From Desulfurococcales archaeon (GTDB lineage Archaea > Thermoproteota > Thermoprotei_A > Sulfolobales > WAQK01), in assembly GCA_027016915.1 (NCBI GenBank), contig JALURJ010000127.1:1-13643 (forward strand): a stretch of DNA of 13,643 nucleotides, in the 5' to 3' direction. The notes beneath the pieces were generated by a model, which did not search any database, had not been told where the DNA came from, and worked only from the letters and a program-made list of their open reading frames with translations. Both the position numbers and the translations under genes were made by a program. Position 1 is the first letter of the stretch. Every line of letters begins with the position of its first letter. Below are positions 1 through 5,836 of the stretch, piece by piece.

Positions 1-150
1 CCTGAGGCCATCTGGGTGTTCGAGGTGGAGGACTTCGGCCCTCTGGTGGTAACAATAGACACCACTGGGAGGAACTTGTACGAGGAGCTCATGGGTGAGG
101 TTGAGAAGAGGCTTAAAGAGCAGCTTGTCGAACTAGGATACGAGGTGTAG
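1..150 (+). CDS. Class I (Fe-S) fumarate hydratase, beta subunit / C-terminal domain, 3' end only
   Basis: The reading frame is open from the first base to a TAG stop and gives the last 49 residues of a protein. The segment reads [20 protein letters not shown], followed by a Gly-Arg-Asn-Leu-Tyr turn. This resembles the extreme C terminus of class I iron-sulfur fumarases and of the separate beta subunit found in archaea, where a 'glu-ala-x-trp-x-x-glu-val-x-asp-phe' strand precedes the end. The enzyme would interconvert fumarate and malate in the cytoplasm; the cluster-binding alpha part would lie elsewhere. The following sdhA start is only 4 bases downstream and its ribosome binding site lies within this gene's last codons, so the two are very likely cotranscribed. 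That placement, next to the enzyme that makes fumarate, supports the call. The charged tail after the conserved strand is slightly long. Too little is visible to exclude a related Fe-S hydro-lyase such as tartrate dehydratase. Confidence 0.68.
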   Translation, partial: PEAIWVFEVEDFGPLVVTIDTTGRNLYEELMGEVEKRLKEQLVELGYEV

Positions 151-154
151 GGGT

Positions 155-1894
155 TTGGACGAGATAGTGCACGATGTAGCTATAATAGGCTCGGGCTTAG
201 CTGGGCTAAGGGCTGCCGTTGAGATAAAGAGGTTCTACGGCGACAAGATCGACGTCGGCATATTCTCCAAGCTTCAGCTTATGAGGAGCCACTCCGTAGC
301 TGCCGAGGGCGGGACCGCTGCCGTCCTCTACCCGGAGGAGGGTGACAGCTTCGAGCTCCACGCCTGGGACACCGTGAAGGGCTCTGACTTCCTGGCCGAC
401 CAGGATGCTGTGTTCAGGCTGGTGGAGCTGGCGCCCAAGGAGATAAGGCTCCTGGAGCACTGGGGCATACCGTGGAGCAGGAGGCCTGACGGTAGGATAG
501 CTCAGAGGCCCTTCGGAGGCCACAGCTTTCCCCGCACAGTCTTCGCGGCAGACAAGACAGGGTTCTTCGAGATGCAGACCCTCTACGGGAAGCTCCAGCA
601 GTACGACGGCTGGGAGAGGTACGACGAGTGGTTCGTCACCTCGATAATAGTGGAGGACGGCGAGTACAGGGGCTTCACCGTTATAGACCTTAGCACAGGC
701 GAAATGTACCTAGTCAGGTCCAAGGCCCTAATCCTCGCCACAGGCGGTGGCGGCAGAATATACTCATTCTCAACCTACAGCCTCACCGTTACCGGCGACG
801 GGCTAGGCATGATCTACAGGGCCGGCCTCCCGCTCGAGGACATGGAGTTCATCCAGTTCCACCCCACCGGGCTGGTGCCTTCGGGCATCCTGATCTCGGA
901 GGCTGCCAGGGGCGAGGGCGGCCATCTGATCAACAGTAAGGGAGAGAGGTTCATGTCCAGGTACGCGCCGGAAAGGATGGAGCTGGCGCCCAGAGACGTT
1001 GTTGCCAGGGCCATGATGACAGAGATCCTTGAAGGTAGGGGCGTGGAGCACCCCAGCGGGCTTAAACACCTATACCTGGACCTAAGACACCTGGGAGAGG
1101 AGAAGATCAACGAGAGGCTTCCCTTCATCAGGGACCTAGCCATAAAGTTCGCTGGAGTAGACCCGGTGGAGGAGCCCATACCTGTGAGGCCTGTCGCCCA
1201 CTACACCATGGGAGGAGTGCCCACAGACATCGATGGGAGAGTGTTGGACCATGAGGGCAAGCCTATCAAGGGCCTCTTCGCAGCCGGAGAGGTAGCAGCT
1301 GTAAGCGTGCATGGCGCCAACAGGCTCGGCTCCAACAGCACCATAGAGTGCCTGGTCTGGGGGGCGATAACAGGCAGATTGGCAGCCGAATACGTTCTCG
1401 GCGTCAAGGATCTCCCGCCCAAGCCAGCAGAGAAGGCTGCCGCCGAGGAGAAGGAGATATTCGACAAGCTCCTTAAACACGAGTCAGGCAGCGACACCGT
1501 ATACACTATCAGGAAGGAGCTGGGCGACACCATGGACAAGTACGTCTACATATTCAGGGACGAGGAGGGCCTCAAAAAGGCGCTCTCCAAGATAAGGGAG
1601 CTTAAGGAGAGGATGGAGAAGGTGTACCCTGGCGATAAGGGCCGGGTTTACAACATGGACCTGGTAAGGGTGCTGGAAACCAGGAATATGCTGGACGTCG
1701 CCGAGGTTGTGGCTACCGGGGCACTGGCTAGGACGGAGAGCAGGGGCGCACACTACAGGCTAGACCACCCTAAGAGGGACGATGCCAACTGGTTGAAGCA
1801 CACCATAGCTGTCCGCGGCGCTGATGGGAGGCCCATCCTGACCTACAAGCCTGTCAAGATAATTGCCTGGAAACCCGTTGAGAGGAAATATTAG
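155..1894 (+). CDS. sdhA: Succinate dehydrogenase / fumarate reductase flavoprotein subunit
   Basis: This 579-residue protein has the usual SdhA length and carries covalent FAD and the dicarboxylate site of succinate:quinone oxidoreductase on the cytoplasmic face. The FAD-binding GSGLAG motif is at residues 12-17. The FAD-linking histidine is H46 in RSHSVAAEGG. Active-site residues are visible as H236 (FHPTG), R280 (APRD), H349 (HYTMGG) and R390 (GANRLGSNS), matching the four catalytic/substrate residues of the E. coli enzyme. The C-terminal helical domain begins near residue 430. The start is TTG, chosen because GAGGTG sits 7 bases upstream, overlapping the stop of the fumarase fragment, and because no ATG is available before the Rossmann motif. 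It is the first sdh gene; sdhC, sdhD and sdhB follow in the same direction without promoters between them. Sequence alone does not decide between succinate oxidation and fumarate reduction. Confidence 0.97.
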   Translation: MDEIVHDVAIIGSGLAGLRAAVEIKRFYGDKIDVGIFSKLQLMRSHSVAAEGGTAAVLYPEEGDSFELHAWDTVKGSDFLADQDAVFRLVELAPKEIRLLEHWGIPWSRRPDGRIAQRPFGGHSFPRTVFAADKTGFFEMQTLYGKLQQYDGWERYDEWFVTSIIVEDGEYRGFTVIDLSTGEMYLVRSKALILATGGGGRIYSFSTYSLTVTGDGLGMIYRAGLPLEDMEFIQFHPTGLVPSGILISEAARGEGGHLINSKGERFMSRYAPERMELAPRDVVARAMMTEILEGRGVEHPSGLKHLYLDLRHLGEEKINERLPFIRDLAIKFAGVDPVEEPIPVRPVAHYTMGGVPTDIDGRVLDHEGKPIKGLFAAGEVAAVSVHGANRLGSNSTIECLVWGAITGRLAAEYVLGVKDLPPKPAEKAAAEEKEIFDKLLKHESGSDTVYTIRKELGDTMDKYVYIFRDEEGLKKALSKIRELKERMEKVYPGDKGRVYNMDLVRVLETRNMLDVAEVVATGALARTESRGAHYRLDHPKRDDANWLKHTIAVRGADGRPILTYKPVKIIAWKPVERKY

Positions 1895-1908
1895 TTGGGG
1901 TGGTATGC

Positions 1909-2385
1909 ATGCCTAGAAAGAAGCCCAAACTCCTGGACAACAGGGGTGGCCTACGCCACCATCTAAACCCCAGCTATCCCCGTGCCAGGTGGACGGCTGA
2001 GCGCTGGGCCTTCATCCTCCACAGACTGACAGGGATATTCCTGGCCGTCTACCTGCTGGCCCACATATTTGTGACCAGCAGGGTGGCGCAGGGGCAGGGC
2101 GCTTGGGAAGCCATAATGTCTAGCATAGAGTCAAACCCTCTCGGCGTGGTCGGTGAGTGGATACTTTGGGGTGTCATAGTGTTCCACGGCCTCAACGGGA
2201 TAAGGCTGGTACTAGCCGAGGCGCTGGGAATAGGGGTTGGCGACCCCCGGAAACTCAAGGTGCCTCCTGAGCCTGAAAGCGTGTATGGGAAGCAGAGGGC
2301 CCTACTATGGATCTTCGTGGTTCTCGGCTTTATAGCCTGGATAGTTGGCGGAATAATCCTGTTCGGAGAGGCGGGGTGGTTGTAA
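1909..2385 (+). CDS. sdhC: Succinate dehydrogenase membrane anchor, cytochrome b subunit (SdhC-like)
   Basis: This 158-residue membrane protein has a basic N terminus and three hydrophobic helices at about 37-57, 82-106 and 131-153. It anchors SdhA/SdhB and forms the quinone and haem b site. Helix I carries HRLTG (H38 on), like the quinone-site segment of SdhC proteins, and H52. Helix II carries FHGLNGIR with H93. H52 and H93 are the likely haem ligands from this subunit. The ATG at 1909 is preferred over an in-frame GTG at 1900 because GGGGTGG lies 5-6 bases before it, whereas at 1900 the ribosome site would be inside the gene. It starts 14 bases after sdhA and its TAA overlaps the ATG of sdhD. 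It belongs to the classical two-anchor, haem-containing type and not the Cys-rich SdhE/SdhF type known from Sulfolobales. Confidence 0.9.
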   Translation: MPRKKPKLLDNRGGLRHHLNPSYPRARWTAERWAFILHRLTGIFLAVYLLAHIFVTSRVAQGQGAWEAIMSSIESNPLGVVGEWILWGVIVFHGLNGIRLVLAEALGIGVGDPRKLKVPPEPESVYGKQRALLWIFVVLGFIAWIVGGIILFGEAGWL

Positions 2386-2717
2386 TGAAGGAGTCAACCG
2401 TTCAGTTAATACAATACCTTACGGCGGCTCTGCTGGTAGCCCTGCTGGCATACCATGTACTCCAGCACACACCCGTGTTGGAGGAGGGCTACAGGGTTAG
2501 CCTGGAGTACGAGAACGTGGTTAAGCACTACGCTAATGAGCGCACGGTTCTGGCGCTGCTGCTCTACGCCGCGCTGTTCCACGGCCTCAACGGGCTGCGG
2601 GCCATACTGCTAGAGGTGCTGCCGAGTAGTGCGGGCAAAGCTGCCACCATACTACTCATACTGATAGGCATAGCTGCTGCTTACTTCGGTACACTGACCA
2701 TAGTGGAGGTGGCGTAG
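2385..2717 (+). CDS. sdhD: Succinate dehydrogenase second membrane anchor (SdhD-like)
   Basis: This 110-residue protein has three hydrophobic helices at about 8-28, 54-78 and 85-107, the usual plan for SdhD. Helix I contains H24 and H28. Helix II contains FHGLNGLR with H66, nearly the same motif as in SdhC. The two subunits together offer four membrane histidines for two haems b (a type A succinate:quinone oxidoreductase); the pairing is inferred. A longer frame begins at 2307, but the ATG at 2385 is chosen. It makes the common TAATG one-base overlap with the sdhC stop, a GGTGG ribosome site lies about 5 bases before it, and the extra upstream residues would be a basic shadow of sdhC. Stop-start coupling implies equal synthesis of the two anchors. 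Confidence 0.86.
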   Translation: MKESTVQLIQYLTAALLVALLAYHVLQHTPVLEEGYRVSLEYENVVKHYANERTVLALLLYAALFHGLNGLRAILLEVLPSSAGKAATILLILIGIAAAYFGTLTIVEVA

Positions 2718-2718
2718 A

Positions 2719-3558
2719 ATGGCGCAGGGTGCGCAGAGGGTGAGGTTCAAGGTTAAAAGATACGACCCCGAAACCGGCAGGGTATGGTGGCAGGAGTACG
2801 ACGTCGAGGTCTATAAGGGCATGACTGTGCTGGACGCCCTAAGGAAGATTAGGGCTGACAGCGACCCAACGCTGGTTCTGAGGTTCTCCTGCAGAATGGG
2901 TGTGTGCGGCAGCTGCGGCATGGTGATAAACGGGGCGCCCAGGCTGGCATGCCAGACACAGGTAGAGCATCTGGGGACAGACATGGTGGTTGTGGAGCCT
3001 CTGCCCAACTTCCCGGTCCTCAGGGACCTTGTAGTGGACATGGAGGACTTCTTCGCCAAGCACCGCCTGATAAAGCCATACCTCATCAGGAGAGATGTAG
3101 AGGAGCAGGAGAACCCGACCCTTGAGTACCTAATGAGCCCCGACGAGCACCAGCTAATAAAAAGGTACACCTACTGCATCCAGTGCGGCCTCTGCGTAGC
3201 GGCATGCCCCGTCTCAGCAATAGACCCAGAGTATCTCGGACCTCAGGCGCTGGCACAAGCCTACAGGTTCATAACAGATGTAAGGGACGAAGGCTATGCC
3301 GAGAGGATAGAGGTCGTGGACAACGAGCATGGCTGCTGGCGCTGCCACTTTGCGGATTCCTGCTCCGTCGTCTGCCCGAAGGGCGTCGACCCCGGCCAGG
3401 CCATACAGCTGCTGAGGAAGACAATATTCAAGTACAGGCTAAGGCTGTTTAGAAAGAAGGCATCACCTGTAGCGCCGCCGCTCAAGGCTGAGAGGAGGCC
3501 TGGGATCCCCGAGCCTCCGCCGAGGACAGTGCAGCCGGAGGAAGCCCAGGAAGCGTAG
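2719..3558 (+). CDS. sdhB: Succinate dehydrogenase / fumarate reductase iron-sulfur subunit
   Basis: This 279-residue subunit carries electrons from FAD in SdhA to the quinone site. The N-terminal plant-ferredoxin domain has C58, C63, C66 and C78 for the [2Fe-2S] cluster. The C-terminal domain has C153-x2-C156-x2-C159-x3-C163 followed by C209-x5-C215-x3-C219, the classical arrangement for one [4Fe-4S] and one [3Fe-4S] cluster. No cysteine occurs between C209 and C215, so a third cluster of the [4Fe-4S] kind, known in some archaeal relatives, is not expected. The last roughly 35 residues form a Pro/Ala/Arg-rich tail beyond the normal domain. The start is well supported: GGAGGTGG lies 7 bases before the ATG, and the ATG is 1 base after the sdhD stop. 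Placing the Fe-S gene last (A-C-D-B) differs from the common bacterial C-D-A-B order. Confidence 0.97.
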   Translation: MAQGAQRVRFKVKRYDPETGRVWWQEYDVEVYKGMTVLDALRKIRADSDPTLVLRFSCRMGVCGSCGMVINGAPRLACQTQVEHLGTDMVVVEPLPNFPVLRDLVVDMEDFFAKHRLIKPYLIRRDVEEQENPTLEYLMSPDEHQLIKRYTYCIQCGLCVAACPVSAIDPEYLGPQALAQAYRFITDVRDEGYAERIEVVDNEHGCWRCHFADSCSVVCPKGVDPGQAIQLLRKTIFKYRLRLFRKKASPVAPPLKAERRPGIPEPPPRTVQPEEAQEA

Positions 3559-3575
3559 CCACCCCTCCCTACCAA

Positions 3576-3582
3576 TTCTTTT
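3576..3582 (+). terminator. Possible T-tract terminator after sdhB
   Basis: A pyrimidine run ending in TTCTTTT lies about 20 bases after the sdhB stop, at the junction from GC-rich coding to AT-rich intergenic DNA. Archaeal terminators are often simple T tracts. No hairpin is seen. Support is positional only. Confidence 0.3.
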
Positions 3583-3626
3583 GAAATGCCTCCGCCTAAC
3601 AGGTTTTGAATCTATTATTCCGAAAC

Positions 3627-3639
3627 TAAATATATAAAA
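3627..3639 (+). promoter_or_regulatory. TATA-like element, distal, upstream of malate dehydrogenase
   Basis: AAATATATAAAAA preceded by a purine-rich CCGAAACT (BRE-like) is a strong archaeal TATA match. It would start transcription near 3660 and give a leader of about 100 bases before the mdh TTG. It may be a second mdh promoter, or simply AT-rich DNA. Confidence 0.4.
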
Positions 3640-3693
3640 AATATTTTTATGTATGGTAAGGTAATGGGATTAACAAATATTAGACTTGGGCAA

Positions 3694-3703
3694 TCTATAA
3701 AAT
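3694..3703 (+). promoter_or_regulatory. Proximal TATA box for malate dehydrogenase
   Basis: TCTATAAAAT preceded by a CAA-rich BRE-like stretch predicts a transcript start near 3722-3726. The ATG at 3719 would then lie outside the mRNA, while GGAGGTG at 3747-3753 and the TTG at 3764 would be inside. This supports the shorter mdh start. Confidence 0.5.
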
Positions 3704-3763
3704 CCCTCAATATCTATTATGTACCGGATACACAAGTATGTACCTTGGAGGTGGGTTCGTCCC

Positions 3764-4684
3764 TTGATAACTATAATTGGTGCAGGCAAAGTAGGTGTTT
3801 CCGCTGCCGTCCAGATAGCCGTTAAGGAGCTGGACGACATAACCTTGATCGACATAATTCCTGGGAGGGCTGAGGGCGAGGCCCTAGACCTCGGGCACAT
3901 GGCGTCCATCCTGGGTCTCAGCATAGACATCAGGGGATCTAACGACTATAAGGACATGGCTGGCTCCGACCTAGTCATAGTCACTGCCGGGTTCCCGAGG
4001 AAAGCCGACATGACCAGAGAGGACTTGCTCAGAAAGAACGCTGAAATAATAAAGGCAGTGGGTGAGGCTATAAAGGAGCACGCGCCTAACGCTATAGTCA
4101 TGTTGACGACCAACCCGCTGGACATAATGGCTTACGGGCTCTGGAAGGTGACGGGCTTCGAGCCGAGAAGGGTAATAGGCTTTGCCGGCGTCCTCGATGG
4201 CGGCAGGCTCGCCTACTATATCTCAAGGGAGCTTGGTGTATCCCCTGCCTCTGTGCAGCCCTGCGTTATAGGGCAGCATGGCAAGGCAATGATTGTGGTG
4301 CCTAGGCTAACTTTTGTCGGCGGTAAGCCCCTCACGGAACTAGTGGATGAGGCGACCATAAAGAAGCTGAAGGAGCTAACCGTCGATGCTGGCAGGAAGA
4401 TCATCGAGCTGAGGGGGTGGTCCTCCAACCACGCTCCCGGAGCAGGCCTTGCAGTGATGGCCGAGTCCATAAAGAAGGACCAGAAAAAGGTGTTCTACTC
4501 CTCAGTATACCTGAACGGCGAGTACGGGGTTAAAGATGTATTCATAGGCGCCCCCGCCGTCCTAGGCAGGAACGGTGTAGAGAGAATTCTAGAGCTACCC
4601 TTAAACAAGGAGGAGCTAGAGGAGTTCCGGAAGAGCGCTGCAACCATAAGGCAGGGTGTAGACGAGCTACTAAAGATGCTTTAA
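3764..4684 (+). CDS. mdh: Malate dehydrogenase (LDH-like MalDH family)
   Basis: This 306-residue cytoplasmic enzyme interconverts malate and oxaloacetate with a nicotinamide cofactor. The N terminus is MITIIGAGKVG, with the Rossmann glycines at G6, G8 and G11. D30 at the end of beta-2 suggests NAD preference. R79 in GFPRKADMTR is the substrate-discriminating position, arginine for malate and not glutamine for lactate. R85, N117, D145, R148 and H172 are the remaining substrate and proton-relay residues. H172 lies in GQHGKAM, where most relatives have HGDS/HGDT; the relay pair D145/H172 is intact. A longer frame opens at ATG 3719. The TTG at 3764 is chosen because family members begin with this beta strand, GGAGGTG lies 10 bases before it, and the proximal promoter would exclude 3719. 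It follows the sdh operon but has its own promoter, placing consecutive cycle steps together. Confidence 0.95.
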   Translation: MITIIGAGKVGVSAAVQIAVKELDDITLIDIIPGRAEGEALDLGHMASILGLSIDIRGSNDYKDMAGSDLVIVTAGFPRKADMTREDLLRKNAEIIKAVGEAIKEHAPNAIVMLTTNPLDIMAYGLWKVTGFEPRRVIGFAGVLDGGRLAYYISRELGVSPASVQPCVIGQHGKAMIVVPRLTFVGGKPLTELVDEATIKKLKELTVDAGRKIIELRGWSSNHAPGAGLAVMAESIKKDQKKVFYSSVYLNGEYGVKDVFIGAPAVLGRNGVERILELPLNKEELEEFRKSAATIRQGVDELLKML

Positions 4685-4709
4685 ACCCATTTAGAAGGTC
4701 ATTCCCAAA

Positions 4710-4716
4710 TTTTTCT
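4710..4716 (+). terminator. Possible T-tract terminator after mdh
   Basis: A TTTTTCT run lies about 25 bases after the mdh stop. It is the only T tract between mdh and the GC-rich RNA-like stretch that follows. No stem-loop precedes it. Confidence 0.33.
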
Positions 4717-4765
4717 CTATCCACCGTAGTGGGTTGAAGCTGCGCTGCGCCCTAGCCCGCGGGGT

Positions 4766-4820
4766 ATGATGATCCGTGTTTCACCGGACCCTTCCGGGGT
4801 GAAGAACGCCACGCGGCTGA
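4766..4820 (+). ncRNA. Candidate C/D box guide sRNA
   Basis: A perfect C box ATGATGA (4766-4772) and a perfect D box CTGA (4817-4820) are 44 bases apart in an unusually GC-rich gap. Between them are a degenerate D' CGGA (4785-4788) and a C'-like GTGAAGA (4799-4805). The spacers are 12 bases (C to D') and 11 bases (C' to D), close to the fixed 12-base guides of archaeal C/D sRNAs. Flanking GGGGT and CCTAC could form a short weak terminal stem. The guides would be 4773-4784 and 4806-4816; I could not match them to a target rRNA or tRNA by eye. The RNA would direct 2'-O-methylation with L7Ae, Nop5 and fibrillarin. It ends one base before the stop of the convergent DUF77 gene. The weak D' box is the main doubt, and no promoter is obvious. 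Confidence 0.5.
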
Positions 4821-4821
4821 C

Positions 4822-5136
4822 CTACAATGGCTTAAGGCTTAGCAGGCTTTCGACTTTTTCGGCTTTATACTCGAGTGGTGTGTCCTTGTCCCTCCTATCG
4901 TCAACGGTGATGATGGTGATGATCCTTGGGGCACCCATGGCTGTTAGCGTGTCATGTATCCTTCTAAGTATCCTCCCGATTTCCTCTAGGCTCCCAACTT
5001 CAACGCTTGTATCTGCAGGCCCTACTACAGGCTTGTAGCCCATCTCCCTGAGGACCCTAACGGCCTCTGCTACGTACTTCGAAATGCTGGGCCCTACGCC
5101 CAGCGGGATGACCTTGAAGGTTGCATGGATCCCCAA
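4822..5136 (-). CDS. Thiamine-binding protein, MTH1187/YkoF-like (DUF77)
   Basis: This 104-residue cytoplasmic protein matches the DUF77/MTH1187 family. It has an N-terminal strand ATFKVIPLG, then SISKYVAEAVRVL, a GYKPVVGPADTSVEVGS hairpin, and a C-terminal strand ending in the family hallmark DDRRDKD. The fold is a ferredoxin-like single domain, and relatives bind thiamine or its pyrimidine. The molecular role, carrier or sensor, is not settled. The start is TTG, immediately before the conserved first strand. Only a weak AAGGG lies upstream, but a TATA-like element at 5168-5178 would start the mRNA about 10 bases before the TTG, so a nearly leaderless transcript is plausible. It is transcribed alone, divergently from the next gene and convergently with mdh. 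No thiamine biosynthesis or transport gene is nearby. Confidence 0.85.
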   Translation of the reverse strand: MGIHATFKVIPLGVGPSISKYVAEAVRVLREMGYKPVVGPADTSVEVGSLEEIGRILRRIHDTLTAMGAPRIITIITVDDRRDKDTPLEYKAEKVESLLSLKPL

Positions 5137-5167
5137 CGCGGATACCCTTGATTCTAGTATTAAGGGG

Positions 5168-5178
5168 TCTAAATAAGC
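5168..5178 (-). promoter_or_regulatory. TATA box for the DUF77 gene
   Basis: Read on the minus strand this is GCTTATTTAGA, about 36 bases before the TTG start. A transcript would begin near 5146, leaving a leader of about 10 bases. Confidence 0.42.
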
Positions 5179-5239
5179 AATGCCGATTCTTTAATTATTA
5201 TTAACCTTTACATAGATTTTAATAATTTTTGGGACAATA

Positions 5240-5250
5240 AAAAATATATT
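5240..5250 (+). promoter_or_regulatory. TATA box for the 159-residue protein gene
   Basis: AAAAATATATT in the divergent intergenic region predicts a transcript start near 5270, which places the ATG at 5288 about 18 bases inside the mRNA. This argues against an in-frame TTG at 5258. Confidence 0.45.
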
Positions 5251-5287
5251 ACATTTTTTGCTATATCTATACGGTAAAGTGGTTGGT

Positions 5288-5767
5288 ATGCTGGGACGCC
5301 GTCAGAGCAGTCAGAGCCAGTGCTGCACCGATAGGCAGTCTCTTGTCCCGTTAATCTGGCAGTCCTACATACACGCGCACCTAGACGCGGAGCTCAAACT
5401 CCACGGGTATCTTCCCTGCGTTCTCGCTATACGTGCTGTCAGGACGATCTGGAGCGACTTCTCGAATGCAGAATATATGGGTGTTAAGCTCAAAGACCTG
5501 ACGTTAAACGAGTACCTGGACCTGCTTGTCGAGACGGGGCAGGTTAAGAGAGCTGAACTTAAATTTAAGAGCACCCGAGCGGTGCTCAGGATAAAGGGTT
5601 GCTCCTTTGCCCCGGTCTTCCATCCCCAGCTCGGCCAGAGGTTTATATGCCCCCATGCATTGATGGTCTTTGCACTGCTTAAACGGTCTTTCAGCGACGT
5701 AAAGTTCAGCGAGAACCTGAGCCAGCTTACGAAGGATGGGAGCATAACTGTTTTTGACACAGTGTAG
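5288..5767 (+). CDS. Uncharacterised protein with C-terminal Cys/His motif
   Basis: I do not recognise this 159-residue soluble protein. It has a polar N terminus with a Cys-Cys pair (C12, C13), a helical middle (about 20-85) and a short strand-rich part (88-105). Near the C terminus is a Cys/His segment: C105 in GCSFAP, H112 in FHPQLGQ, and C121/H123 in ICPHAL. The pattern 'G-C-x-x-A-P ... C-P' faintly recalls the end of V4R/hydrocarbon-binding domains, which ligate a metal or small molecule, but I would not assign that family. A single-metal or redox site is a reasonable inference. The ATG at 5288 is chosen over TTG 5258 and GTG 5279 because of the TATA position; the ribosome site (GTGGTTGGT) is weak. 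Codon use and GC content match the neighbours. It is monocistronic by spacing, with a new promoter following. Confidence 0.72.
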   Translation: MLGRRQSSQSQCCTDRQSLVPLIWQSYIHAHLDAELKLHGYLPCVLAIRAVRTIWSDFSNAEYMGVKLKDLTLNEYLDLLVETGQVKRAELKFKSTRAVLRIKGCSFAPVFHPQLGQRFICPHALMVFALLKRSFSDVKFSENLSQLTKDGSITVFDTV

Positions 5768-5790
5768 CTGGGGGCAAGGTTCCAGGAAAG

Positions 5791-5800
5791 CCTAAATAGT
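5791..5800 (+). promoter_or_regulatory. TATA-like box for the repeat membrane protein
   Basis: CCTAAATAGT lies about 40 bases before the ATG at 5837. The predicted start near 5820 would leave GGTGG (5824-5828) at the front of a short leader. Confidence 0.4.
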
Positions 5801-5836
5801 GCTACTGCACACTAAACTTACACGGTGGCCCACATT

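Noticed and set aside
814..1179. Minus-strand open frames within sdhA
   Set aside because: They are antisense shadows of a fully conserved SdhA and have no promoter or ribosome site.
2307..2384. 26-residue N-terminal extension of SdhD
   Set aside because: It lies inside sdhC in another frame. The TAATG junction and ribosome site support the start at 2385.
3719..3763. N-terminal extension of malate dehydrogenase
   Set aside because: Family members start at the MITIIGAG strand, GGAGGTG lies within the extension, and the proximal TATA box places the transcript start after 3719.
4905..4923. TGATGATGGTGATGATCC as further C boxes
   Set aside because: This is the antisense of the Ile-Ile-Thr-Ile-Ile strand of the DUF77 protein, and no D box is suitably spaced.
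4766..5038. Plus-strand open frame starting at ATGATG over the C/D box and the DUF77 gene
   Set aside because: Most of it is antisense to the well-supported DUF77 gene, and its start coincides with the C box. It has no ribosome site and no recognisable protein pattern.
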